DNA of 33,262 bases from UBA287 sp034190325. GTDB taxonomy: Archaea > Thermoplasmatota > UBA186 > UBA287. The notes under the pieces are model-generated. The model saw only the letters and a list, made by a program, of their open reading frames with translations, was not told the DNA's origin and searched no databases. This document shows, one piece after another, positions 22,356-30,391 of the stretch (positions within the stretch are counted from its first letter, which is position 1; each line of letters starts with the position of its first letter). The DNA lies in contig JAXHST010000051.1 in NCBI GenBank assembly GCA_034190325.1, positions 1 to 33,262 on the forward strand. The letters run 5' to 3'. The position numbers were made by a program, and so were the translations under genes.

Positions 22356-22475
22356 AAAAAGTAAACGGTTTCTTACTATTTTTGCTTTTCAATATCTCTA
22401 TTTCTTTCTCAGTTTTTGTACATCTCACACCATAAGAGATAGCAAAATCTTTTAATGAGCTTTTTTATAAGCATT

Positions 22476-22757
22476 ATGGATGCATGGCTCAGAGGGCTTT
22501 TAGAGAACCTCATGGATGATCTTTTTGATAGCAAAAGAGCAGCAGAAATAAAAAGGCAGGCTAGCCATTTTATGGTTGAGGGAGTAGATAAGCAGAATCT
22601 TTATGTAGGGTACATAAATGGTTTTGTTTCCGGTTATGCGGAAAGCGCGATGACGCTAATGTGCGTAAAGGATCCAACAAGAGCGGAGCAGGATGAGATA
22701 AGAACTCTGATAATGAAAAGAAGCGAAGAGATGCTGAAAAGATTTGGTATTCTCTGA
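22476..22757 (+). CDS. Hypothetical small helical protein
   Basis: This encodes 93 residues from the ATG at 22476: MDAWLRGLLENLMDDLFDSK, then a predicted helix-rich body with a central YVGYINGFVSGYAESAMTLM segment and a charged C-terminus. There is no membrane helix and no known motif. An ATG at 22455 would add seven hydrophobic residues. The A/T-rich CTTTTAAT at 22449-22456 sits about 24 nt upstream of 22476 and overlaps the earlier ATG, so I prefer the later start. It is divergent from the DUF2148 gene and followed by the peroxiredoxin after 90 bp. It looks like a real archaeal gene by composition, with no assignable role. Confidence 0.6.
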   Translation: MDAWLRGLLENLMDDLFDSKRAAEIKRQASHFMVEGVDKQNLYVGYINGFVSGYAESAMTLMCVKDPTRAEQDEIRTLIMKRSEEMLKRFGIL

Positions 22758-22850
22758 GCCTCAAAACGCGCTCCAAACATGCATACATGTGCGCATATGT
22801 TCGGGAAAGTTAAATAAACAAGATAAATCTATCTACATTTGGTGAGAAAA

Positions 22851-23507
22851 ATGGAGGAAGAAAAAGAAGAAAAGATAAGGATGCCCCTTCTCGGGGAAAA
22901 GGCGCCTGATTTTGAGGCCAAGACAACCCATGGTACGTTAAGGCTGGGAGATTTTAAGGGGAGCTGGCTTGTGCTATTCTCGCACCCTGGGGACTTCACA
23001 CCCGTATGCACAACAGAGTTCATGGCTTTTGCGGAGAAATTTGATGAGTTCCAGAAGAGGAACACCCATCTCTTGGGGTTGAGCGTTGATAGCCAGTCAT
23101 CACATCTGGCATGGGTGAAGAATATCGAGGAAAAGTCAGGCATAAAGATACCATTCCCCATAATTGCTGATGGTAACAAAGAGGTGGCAATGAAATACGG
23201 AATGCTGCACCCGGGTCAGAGCAAGACTGAGACTGTAAGGGCGGTGTTCATGATAGATCCTGAGAGCGTAATCAGGCTGATACTATACTATCCTCCAGCA
23301 ATAGGAAGGAATATGGATGAGATCCTCAGATGCATAGATGCGCTGCAGACTGCAGACAAACATCATGTCGCTACACCCGCCAACTGGAGAAAGGGAGACA
23401 AGGTTGTTGTGCCAGCGCCCATAGATCAGGAAAGTCTTGAGGAAAGACTGAAAGAGGGCTATGAGTGCATGGACTGGTATCTCTGCAAGAAAGAAGTGGA
23501 GGATTAA
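22851..23507 (+). CDS. Peroxiredoxin (Prx6/archaeal type)
   Basis: This thiol peroxidase reduces hydrogen peroxide and organic peroxides. The protein has 218 residues from ATG 22851. The peroxidatic cysteine is C53 in HPGDFTPVCTTEF. The Prx6-type C-terminal extension is present (PANWRKGDKVVVPAP) and ends with C206 and C212 in ECMDWYLC, spaced like the C-terminal pair of archaeal thioredoxin peroxidases. The ATG has a GGTGAG ribosome-binding site 5 nt upstream. A GTG at 22842, about 29 nt from TATA-like GTTAAATAAAC, could be a leaderless alternative start. It is followed directly by a small winged-helix gene whose ATG abuts the stop. Confidence 0.93.
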   Translation: MEEEKEEKIRMPLLGEKAPDFEAKTTHGTLRLGDFKGSWLVLFSHPGDFTPVCTTEFMAFAEKFDEFQKRNTHLLGLSVDSQSSHLAWVKNIEEKSGIKIPFPIIADGNKEVAMKYGMLHPGQSKTETVRAVFMIDPESVIRLILYYPPAIGRNMDEILRCIDALQTADKHHVATPANWRKGDKVVVPAPIDQESLEERLKEGYECMDWYLCKKEVED

Positions 23508-23723
23508 ATGCCCTGCGTTCTGCCAGATGGATCTGTTGCTCCTGTTGCTAAGAGAATTCTAGCTACAGCTTTGCAGGAAAAGAGTGAAGAAGAGATCTCA
23601 AAGCTCACAGGTATACCTGTATACAGGGTAAGAAGCAGCATAAGAGAGCTTCTTGATGCAGGGTTTATAGAGGAGAAAGGAGGAAAATATTTAACAACAG
23701 AGAAGGGAAAGGAGAAGATCTGA
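23508..23723 (+). CDS. Small winged-helix DNA-binding protein
   Basis: This 71-residue protein folds as one winged helix-turn-helix: helix VAKRILATAL, helix SEEEISKLTG, recognition helix PVYRVRSSIRELLDAG, then a beta wing FIEEKGGKYLTTEKG. The layout is typical of ArsR/MarR-like minimal archaeal regulators. A single cysteine (C3) could in principle sense redox state, but that is speculation. The ATG follows the peroxiredoxin stop with no gap, so the two are surely on one mRNA. That makes a regulatory link to peroxide defence attractive but unproven. Confidence 0.75.
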   Translation: MPCVLPDGSVAPVAKRILATALQEKSEEEISKLTGIPVYRVRSSIRELLDAGFIEEKGGKYLTTEKGKEKI

Positions 23724-23882
23724 AGCAGGGGTATAAAGAGGCTCTGCCTCCAACCTCTTTTTAAATAAGCTGGATCAAAAGAAGAATTGCTGTTAAGCAA
23801 ATGCTCTGATCTCAGAGCCTTCAGATAATGAAAACAAAAAGGATTTATAGACACCACCTCATAGAGCAGGGGATATAGCTAT

Positions 23883-24679
23883 ATGAAGACAGAGAGGAGC
23901 AAAAGTAGAGAGTGCTTTCTGCTATGTGCCCCAGGCAAAGAGTATTTCAGCTTTTCAGATCCTGAAAAACACAACATTGGAGAGAAGCCCTCAGAGCTCA
24001 GAGCAAAGAAGCAGCATGAGAAGCTGAGAAGCACCCTGATAGCAGATGGTTGTGAGATCATAGAGCTGGAAGAGCTTGAAGGGCATCCAAATTCTGTATT
24101 TGTGAAGGATCCTGCTTTTGTGATCAGTGAGGGGTACATAAAGATGCGCATGGGGCTTGAGAGCAGAAGAGGAGAAGAGAGATGGATCGCAGACAAGATG
24201 GAAGCTCTCGGATAGAGTGCATAGGGAGCATAGAACACGGCACAGCTGAAGGTGGGGATATCGTGTATGCAGATAATACAGTTTTCGTAGGTTTATCCTC
24301 AAGAACGAACAGAGATGGTGCAGCAGAGATAGCACGCATGCTAAAGCCTTTTGGTTATGACATAAGAATGGTGAAGGTGCCTGAGCGTTATCTGCATCTC
24401 GGCGGAGCTGTGAGCTACCTTGGTGGAGGGTTACTGCTCTGCACCGCTGATGTTTATGACGTAGGAAAAGGTTTTGATACCCTCGTTGTTGATAGCGCCG
24501 ATTTTGTCAGTGGCAACGTGATAAAAGCAAAGAGCACAGTGATCGCTGAGAGAGAAAACAGATCAGCTATCAAAAAATTACAGGAGGCTGGTTTAAAGGT
24601 TATTGCTCTTGATCTATCTGAGTTCATAAAAGGAATGGGGGGGCCCAGCTGTCTGGTTCTTCCAGTATTGGATTATTGA
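23883..24679 (+). pseudogene. Dimethylargininase/arginine deiminase-like gene with a frameshift
   Basis: Two overlapping frames (23883-24215 and from 24161 on, ending at 24679) form one guanidino-group hydrolase of the DDAH/amidinotransferase family. The first frame carries LCAPGKEYFSFSDPEKHN and HPNSVFVKDPAFV (substrate-binding Asp). It ends ADKMEALG at a TAG. The second frame continues IECIGSIEHGTAEGGD, GLSSRTNRDGA, YLHLGGAVSYLGG (catalytic His) and SCLVLPV (catalytic Cys). All catalytic residues are kept, and a one-base deletion near 24213-24217 would explain the break. It may be a recent pseudogene, a sequencing or assembly error, or recoding; no classical slippery heptamer is evident. 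DDAH-type enzymes make citrulline from methylarginine or arginine. A GGGGAT ribosome site lies before ATG 23883. Confidence 0.8.
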
Positions 24680-24780
24680 AGAAGCGCTAACTGATAAAAA
24701 AGAATATTGAGTGGTTTACAACGGTGCTTTACCTGTATCTAGCCTCTGATCTGAGCGTTATGCTGGCTTTTCAGGAAAAG

Positions 24781-24788
24781 TATTAAAT
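24781..24788 (+). promoter_or_regulatory. TATA box of the threonine aldolase gene
   Basis: TATTAAAT is centred about 25 nt upstream of the ATG at 24810, so this ATG is probably a leaderless start. Confidence 0.45.
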
Positions 24789-24809
24789 TGAGTAATCTTC
24801 TCACATCAT

Positions 24810-25856
24810 ATGGATGCAGAAATGAAAATAGATGAAAAGAGGATAGATCTCAGGAGCGATACCGTAACATTACCAACTGAAGAGATGATAAAGGCCATAG
24901 AAAAAGCAGAGCTGGGGGATGATGTTTATGGCGAAGATCCTACTGTCAACAGGCTTCAGGAGCTCGCTGCAAAAAAGATAGGAAAAGAGGCAGCTCTTCT
25001 GGTTACAAGCGGCACACAGGGAAATCTTATATCACAGCTCGCACTAACACAGAGGGGGCAGGAGGTTATACTTGAGAAAGATTGTCATATGTACTACTAT
25101 GAAGTTGGTGGCATGAGCGCGATAGCAGGGCTTATACCAAGGCCTATAGAGGGCACCATGGGCTATATAGAGCCTGAGAAGATAGAGAGGGAGCTGAGAG
25201 AAAAGGATATACATTACCCGCCCACAGGCCTGATATGTCTTGAGAATACCCACAACAGAGCGGGTGGCACCATCATAACCCCTGAACAGATGGAAAGGGT
25301 ATATGGTATGGCAAAGGGTCATAATCTACCCCTCTATGTTGATGGAGCAAGGATATTCAATGCGGCGGTTGCCCTGCATACTGATGTAAAAAACTTTAAG
25401 TGTGATGCGATGATGTTCTGTCTTTCAAAAGGACTCAGCGCACCTGTAGGCTCTTTAATATGCGGAAGCTATGATTTTATAGAAAGGGCTAAAAAATTCC
25501 GTAAAATGCTTGGCGGGGGCATGAGACAGGCAGGGATAATAGCTGCCTGCGGCATAGTAGCAATAGAGACGATGGTGGATAGGTTGGCTGAAGATCATAG
25601 AAACGCAAAGCTTTTAGCGGAGGAGCTCAGCGAAATAGATGGCATAAGCGTTGACATGGAAAGGGTACAGACAAATATGGTCTATTTTGATACCCGTGAG
25701 TTTGGAGTGAGAGACTTTATAAGCGAGATGTCAAAGAAAAATGTTCTTTTCTCGAAGAGAGAAGGAAGTGTTGTGAGAGCAGTGACGCACAGGGGAATAG
25801 AAAAGGAGGATGTGCTTGAAGCCGCGGAAAGGATAAGAGCTCTAAAAACAAAATAA
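24810..25856 (+). CDS. ltaE: Low-specificity L-threonine aldolase
   Basis: This PLP enzyme cleaves L-threonine or allo-threonine to glycine and acetaldehyde. The 348-residue protein opens IDLRSDTVTLPTEEM as the family does. It has GDDVYGEDPTVNRLQELAA (36-54), TSGTQGN (66-72), the conserved DGARIFNAA (178-186) and the PLP-binding lysine K207 in CLSKGLSAPVGS. A GGGMRQAG motif follows. An ATG at 24822 is a weaker alternative start because of the promoter spacing. The length is normal and no defects are seen. A role in glycine supply is the usual reading. Confidence 0.93.
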   Translation: MDAEMKIDEKRIDLRSDTVTLPTEEMIKAIEKAELGDDVYGEDPTVNRLQELAAKKIGKEAALLVTSGTQGNLISQLALTQRGQEVILEKDCHMYYYEVGGMSAIAGLIPRPIEGTMGYIEPEKIERELREKDIHYPPTGLICLENTHNRAGGTIITPEQMERVYGMAKGHNLPLYVDGARIFNAAVALHTDVKNFKCDAMMFCLSKGLSAPVGSLICGSYDFIERAKKFRKMLGGGMRQAGIIAACGIVAIETMVDRLAEDHRNAKLLAEELSEIDGISVDMERVQTNMVYFDTREFGVRDFISEMSKKNVLFSKREGSVVRAVTHRGIEKEDVLEAAERIRALKTK

Positions 25857-25988
25857 AGCATTTGTTTAACTCATTTACAGCTCCATTCTCAATAGATATC
25901 CTAGCCCCTCACTCTTTTCCTGCAACCTCTATGTTGCAAGCATGGATGAAACAGGCCAGGTAAAGATAACGCTCTGGAAAGCTTGAAG

Positions 25989-26423
25989 CTATCCGCTAAT
26001 TCTCACAGTGTAGCTCTCTTCCTCTGTTATCTCCTTAAGAGTTCCCTCCGCACCAACACTGCCATATGCAAATTTAAGCTCAGTCGTTCCTTTCTTTAGA
26101 GCTTTGAACGTGAAGTACTTTATGGTTTTGCCCATGAGATCAGGATCTGAAGAGGCTTTAAAACCTTCATCAACCAGCTCAACATACTCTTTATCATATT
26201 CTGTGCACTTCCACTCATAGCCAGGATGCAGCGCCTGTTCCAGTTCTATCGTGAACGTTTCGTTTACCCCTGCATTTATGTCTATGTCTGCATCTGCAGG
26301 ATGCAGGAAGCTTGTAATTCTGTTAAAGATTCTGCCGCACACACCACCTTCCAGAGGAGCTAAGAGAACTATAGCAGAGACAAAAACGGTAAAGCACGCC
26401 AAGGGCAAATTTTTTATCTGCAT
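25989..26423 (-). CDS. Chagasin-like (I42) secreted protease inhibitor
   Basis: Chagasin-family proteins block papain-type cysteine proteases. The 144-residue protein has a signal peptide or anchor at 7-24 (with VCG near 28-30), then an immunoglobulin-like domain. Its strand pattern is NETFTIELEQALHPGYEWKC, TIKYFTFKALKKGTTELKFAY, and a last strand SYTVRISG. ALHPGYEW occupies the place of the NPTTGY loop; the first loop residues differ from the classical motif, so inhibition is not certain. A TATA box CTATATATAG at 26445-26454 is about 26 nt upstream. It diverges from a secreted Lon-like protease across 137 bp. Confidence 0.75.
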   Translation of the reverse strand: MQIKNLPLACFTVFVSAIVLLAPLEGGVCGRIFNRITSFLHPADADIDINAGVNETFTIELEQALHPGYEWKCTEYDKEYVELVDEGFKASSDPDLMGKTIKYFTFKALKKGTTELKFAYGSVGAEGTLKEITEEESYTVRISG

Positions 26424-26444
26424 GTATTTTATATCCCACTGATC

Positions 26445-26454
26445 CTATATATAG
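26445..26454 (-). promoter_or_regulatory. TATA box of the chagasin-like gene
   Basis: CTATATATAG is centred about 26 nt upstream of the ATG at 26423, with no Shine-Dalgarno, as for a leaderless mRNA. Confidence 0.5.
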
Positions 26455-26532
26455 TTAACCAGATGATTAATTAACCAGCGCAGTTCAAAGATCTCATGCA
26501 TCATACCTGCATGGTGCTTAAACTGGAAAAAA

Positions 26533-26540
26533 AGTTATAT
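26533..26540 (+). promoter_or_regulatory. TATA box of the Lon-like protease gene
   Basis: AGTTATAT is centred about 25 nt upstream of the ATG at 26561, giving a leaderless start and a promoter arranged divergently with the chagasin-like gene. Confidence 0.45.
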
Positions 26541-26560
26541 CGCAAAGTCATTAACCCTTC

Positions 26561-28222
26561 ATGCAAAAAGCAATACCGATTTTGTTGTCGCTAATGCTGG
26601 CCGTTCCGGCTCTTGCCTTAAATGATTCTGGGTGGGTTGAGATATATGCACCAGCTGTTGCGCAGACAGAAGAGGGAATGGTTGGTGCTCTTTCCACAAT
26701 AAGGATCAGAGTCGAGCCTGGTGGCGGGCACGTTTTTGTTGATACTTTTCCTCTAACACAGATAGATATGCAGAGTAGCGCCCGTATGGCTGCAAGTGTT
26801 GCCTGCTCTGTATCAAACAAGAGTTTAAGCGATTATGATTTTTTCGTTGTTGTTAGAGGGGAAGCACAGATGATAGGCGGTACTTCCGCTGGTGGAGCAA
26901 TGACTGTTGCTATGGTCTCAGCATTAAACGATCTACCTCTGCGCAAAGATGTGATGATGACAGGAACAATAAGCCCGGATGGGAGCATAGGTCCTGTGAG
27001 TGGCATACCTGAAAAAATGGAGGCTGCCAGAGAGGCGGGTGCAAAGGTCTTTCTATTACCTGAGGGGCAGGCTGAGTACTCATATACGATAACAAATACT
27101 ACCCAGATAGGCCCCTTAGTTATCACGAGTCAAAGGCCTGCAGAGATGAATCTGATAGAGCATGGAAAGAGCCTTGGTCTCACAGTAAAGGAGGTCTCAA
27201 ATATAAGGGAGGCTGTTAAAGAGTTTACGGGAGTAGAGCTGAAGCAGCCTTCTGCGGGCTCTATAGATATGTCAGAATATAATCAGCTCATGAAAGAGCA
27301 TGCAGAAGGGCTTGAGAAGGAAGCAAGAGCGAGCTATGCAGCAGCACAGAGTGTATCCGCACCAGATGATTATCTGAATGAGTCCCGAAACAGACTGGTT
27401 GATGGAATAAATCAGTTATCTCAGAGAAGGTATTATACCGCAGCCTCTTCACTCTTCGAATCTATGATATATTCAGGCTATGTTACAAACTATAACAAAT
27501 ATCGCACAGATCCAGAAAAGGGGATAGAAGAGATAGGTAATGAAATAGAAAGGATAGAGTCAAAGATAAGAAATGAGACCGAGGAATACAATATTGTTTA
27601 TCTTCAGTGCTTCGGAGCTGCGGAGGAAAGAATAATGGAGGCGGAGGAAAATTTTGAGATCGCCTATAACCTGTTGCAGAATGGCAGTATAGCCGATGGT
27701 ATATTTGCTCTTTCCTACGCCGCTGAGAGGGCTGACAGCGCAGAATGGTGGTTTGACATAGCAAAAAAGATGCATGGAGGTGAGGAGCTGAGCGAAGAAT
27801 ATGTCTCTTCTCTAGCGCTCTCTGCGATGGATACCGCAGAAGAGACATCGATTTACGCCCAGTTTTCTGCGTCCTCAGAGCTTTTGTCACTTCTTCTCCA
27901 GGCCAGTGATGAGCTGAACAGGGCTAAAGATGCTGTGAATAAGAGCTATACAGCTGGTGCAGTTGTGCTTGCCTCAAAGGCTTTGGCGCTTTCAGAACTG
28001 GTTATAGAGCTGGGTGCAAGGGGTATGAGCAATGAGAGTTTGAACATAACAAAGGAGAATGCAAAGAACGCCGTCGCAAGAGCGCAGAGTTCCGGTATAA
28101 ACCCCATCCTGGCACTGGCTTATCTTGAGAGCGCTGAGAGCTATGAAAGCACAGATATAGCTCAATCACTCATAGATTATAAATACGCTGAGTGCATAGC
28201 AAGGATGAGTGGTGCGCCTTGA
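26561..28222 (+). CDS. Secreted Lon-like (S16) serine protease domain protein
   Basis: The 553-residue protein starts with a signal peptide of about 19 residues (LMLAVPALAL). An archaeal S16/Lon-type protease domain follows without an AAA+ module. The catalytic serine is S109 in MIGGTSAGGAMTVAM and the lysine is K152 in PVSGIPEKMEAAREAGA, the Ser-Lys dyad of Lon proteases; TGTISPDGSIGPV lies between them. Residues about 250-550 are mostly helical, possibly coiled coil, with no second domain I recognise. Membrane helices beyond the signal are not evident, so it is exported or signal-anchored. An FAH-family gene overlaps its stop (TTGA). Confidence 0.85.
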   Translation: MQKAIPILLSLMLAVPALALNDSGWVEIYAPAVAQTEEGMVGALSTIRIRVEPGGGHVFVDTFPLTQIDMQSSARMAASVACSVSNKSLSDYDFFVVVRGEAQMIGGTSAGGAMTVAMVSALNDLPLRKDVMMTGTISPDGSIGPVSGIPEKMEAAREAGAKVFLLPEGQAEYSYTITNTTQIGPLVITSQRPAEMNLIEHGKSLGLTVKEVSNIREAVKEFTGVELKQPSAGSIDMSEYNQLMKEHAEGLEKEARASYAAAQSVSAPDDYLNESRNRLVDGINQLSQRRYYTAASSLFESMIYSGYVTNYNKYRTDPEKGIEEIGNEIERIESKIRNETEEYNIVYLQCFGAAEERIMEAEENFEIAYNLLQNGSIADGIFALSYAAERADSAEWWFDIAKKMHGGEELSEEYVSSLALSAMDTAEETSIYAQFSASSELLSLLLQASDELNRAKDAVNKSYTAGAVVLASKALALSELVIELGARGMSNESLNITKENAKNAVARAQSSGINPILALAYLESAESYESTDIAQSLIDYKYAECIARMSGAP

Positions 28223-29034
28223 GACTGGTAAAGTTTGTAGCCGAAGGTGATGTAGGGAAAGAAGCAGAAAAAGAGAGGTGGGGGATCATAGAAGGTAGCG
28301 TTATAAAAGAAATCGAGAGCCCATTATCTGCAAAAGAGACCGGAGAAGTCTTTGAGAGATACAGGACAAAAGCTCCTTTCTTCGGCACAAAAATAATCTG
28401 TTTAGGCTTAAACTATGAGAGCCATGTAGAAGAGAATAGAACAAAAAAACCTGAAAAGCCAGTGCTTTTCTCAAAAGCTGTGAGCTCTGTCGTGGGCAGC
28501 GGAGATCATGTGATCAGACCACAGATTGTTAATAATTTGGATTATGAAGTGGAGCTCGCTTTTGTTATCGGTAAAAAGGCTAGTAACGCTTCAAAAAGTA
28601 GTGCTTACAGCCACGTCCTTGGCTACACAGTGCTCAACGATGTGAGCGCAAGGGATCTTCAATTCAGCGATAAGCAGTGGTTCAGGGGCAAAAGCTGTGA
28701 TACCTTCTGCCCTCTTGGCCCGTGTATAGTGGATAAAGAAGAGATAGATGATCCCATGGATTTAGAGGTAGAGATGAGGGTAAATGGGGAGGTAAAGCAG
28801 AGAGCAAACACGAAAGAAATGATATCTGACATTCCATTCATTCTGGAGTATATCTCACAGACAATGACCCTTCTTCCGGGCGACGTTATCGCAACCGGAA
28901 CACCGGCAGGAGTTGGGGCCTTCAGAGATCCCCCTGAATTCCTGCATGATGGGGATCTTATGGAAGCAGAGATAGAAAAGATAGGCATCTTAAGGAACAG
29001 CGTTTTCTACACCAGCACCCAGGCATCAAAGTAG
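28219..29034 (+). CDS. Fumarylacetoacetate hydrolase (FAH) family protein
   Basis: Members hydrolyse or isomerise beta-diketo acids (acylpyruvase, oxaloacetate decarboxylase or HHDD isomerase activity); the substrate here is unknown. The 271-residue protein begins MRLVKFVAEG from TTG 28219. That codon overlaps the preceding TGA, and GGTG four bases before it may serve as ribosome-binding site. Metal ligands fit E110 and E112 in DYEVELAFVIG and D141 in VLNDVSARD. GLNYESHVEE near 63-72 and VIATGTPAGVG near 227 are family landmarks. An upstream in-frame ATG at 28192 lies inside the Lon-like gene and is rejected. The last 28 bp overlap ccdA on the opposite strand. Confidence 0.92.
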   Translation: MRLVKFVAEGDVGKEAEKERWGIIEGSVIKEIESPLSAKETGEVFERYRTKAPFFGTKIICLGLNYESHVEENRTKKPEKPVLFSKAVSSVVGSGDHVIRPQIVNNLDYEVELAFVIGKKASNASKSSAYSHVLGYTVLNDVSARDLQFSDKQWFRGKSCDTFCPLGPCIVDKEEIDDPMDLEVEMRVNGEVKQRANTKEMISDIPFILEYISQTMTLLPGDVIATGTPAGVGAFRDPPEFLHDGDLMEAEIEKIGILRNSVFYTSTQASK

Positions 29035-29681
29035 TAGTATATCAGGTAAGAGCCAACACCTATCATAAAAGCAGCGCTTATGGCTCTGATCACACCCATG
29101 TTCTTCCTTATAGCATTGACTGCTCCCTGCTTTGCAAATGCTATGAGCAGGTTTATGACAATCATCATAGCGCTCATACCTAAAGCATAGAGGAGGAAAG
29201 TAACGAAAGCGCTGAGGAAACCACCGCCTGTTAGAGAAAAGAGGACTATGGATATAAAGACAGGTAATGTGCAGCCAACCGCAGCCAGAGCGTAGAGAAG
29301 AGAGAAGGAAAATATGCCCTTCTTAGGATCCTTTACGGTAACGTGAAATGAAAATCCTTTGCCAAAAGCAAAGAGCACCCCCAGGATTACCAGTATAACC
29401 CCCACAACAGGCTCTATGTACCTCATGTAAGGATTTATGTATGAAGAGAAGAGAGATGTGATTATACCAAAGATGGAGAATATAAGCAGGAATGCAGAAG
29501 TAGAGATAACCCCATTCAAAAGACCTCTTTTCACAGTCCCGGTCTCTGTTCCTGTATTTGCCTCCTCGTTTAGCCCAAGATAAAAGGTAAGGTATGCAGG
29601 GAGCATGGGAAAACTGCAGGGAGAGAAGAAGGTAAGAATGCCAGCCCCTATAGCGCTTAACGCAAGAGCAGGATCCATCAC
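29007..29681 (-). CDS. ccdA: CcdA/DsbD-type membrane thiol-disulfide transporter
   Basis: CcdA passes electrons from cytosolic thioredoxin across the membrane to exported thiol proteins, for example for cytochrome c maturation. The 224 residues contain six predicted membrane helices. The two redox cysteines appear as FFSPCSFPMLPAYL and AVGCTLPVF, one in helix 1 and one in helix 4, as expected. A short loop near residues 34-52 is rich in polar residues. GTG 29681 and ATG 29678 are both possible starts; the ATG overlaps the tlpA stop (ATGA). The pairing with a TlpA-like protein fits the family's job. It overlaps the FAH gene by 28 bp at its 3' end. Confidence 0.88.
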   Translation of the reverse strand: MMDPALALSAIGAGILTFFSPCSFPMLPAYLTFYLGLNEEANTGTETGTVKRGLLNGVISTSAFLLIFSIFGIITSLFSSYINPYMRYIEPVVGVILVILGVLFAFGKGFSFHVTVKDPKKGIFSFSLLYALAAVGCTLPVFISIVLFSLTGGGFLSAFVTFLLYALGMSAMMIVINLLIAFAKQGAVNAIRKNMGVIRAISAAFMIGVGSYLIYYYFDAWVLV

Positions 29682-30115
29682 AGAACCTTTTCTATCTCTC
29701 TAATAAGATCAGAGCTTGAAGTTACGCCAACGTGTCTATAGACCCTTTCACCATCTTTCAGGATAACTGTGGTAGGAGTCGCAAAAACCAATCCGTATTT
29801 GAAAGAGGTACCATTGTCATCAATCGCAAACTCCCAATCTGCTCCCATCTCTCTCTTGTAATCTGCGATAATACCTGCGCTTTCTCTAGCTATGTTAACA
29901 GAGATTATCCTCACCTCATCCCCATATTGCCCATATACCTTCTTAAGCTCATTTATTTGATCTTTGCATGGAGGACATGTAGTGCTCATAAATTCCAGCA
30001 CCACTATGCCTTCGGATATATCGATCTCGCTCATCTTTTTTATCTCATCCTCAGCCACAGAAACGGCAGAGAACATAAGCATCATAGCCACAAATGCGAT
30101 CAGCAATCCTTTCAT
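29678..30115 (-). CDS. TlpA-like exported thioredoxin-fold protein
   Basis: From ATG 30115 the protein has 145 residues. A signal peptide or anchor (about 3-20, ending VSVAED) precedes a thioredoxin fold with VVLEFMSTTCPPCKDQINEL, active-site cysteines C47 and C50. The cis-Pro loop is VFATPTTVILKDG. It is probably the exported partner reduced by the CcdA-like protein encoded just downstream, with an ATGA overlap. A longer reading from 30157 adds 14 residues before the signal. TATA-like CATAATAT (30138-30145) lies about 26 nt upstream of 30115 and favours the shorter start. Confidence 0.88.
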   Translation of the reverse strand: MKGLLIAFVAMMLMFSAVSVAEDEIKKMSEIDISEGIVVLEFMSTTCPPCKDQINELKKVYGQYGDEVRIISVNIARESAGIIADYKREMGADWEFAIDDNGTSFKYGLVFATPTTVILKDGERVYRHVGVTSSSDLIREIEKVL

Positions 30116-30137
30116 ATACGGAAATAGGATATGGCAT

Positions 30138-30145
30138 ATATTATG
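30138..30145 (-). promoter_or_regulatory. TATA box of the tlpA-ccdA operon
   Basis: An AT-rich element on the minus strand (CATAATATATG) lies about 26 nt upstream of ATG 30115, consistent with a leaderless start. Confidence 0.4.
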
Positions 30146-30391
30146 ATTTTCACGCACATGTTCGGTATTGATGATTTTATATCTAAAAGATTAATAGATA
30201 TCATGGAGGCGATCATAGCGCTAACCCTCATCATAGCACCGCCCCTTACATGCTGTATAGCTGTCCGGGTTTGATGTCCGGCATTACTATTGTAAACTGA
30301 CGTTTAGAAGACATTTGGCGATGTGGCATGGAACAATTTCGTTGAAAGGGTTGCAGGATCGTTAGAGCTTGAGCTTGACTGTCGAAGCAAG

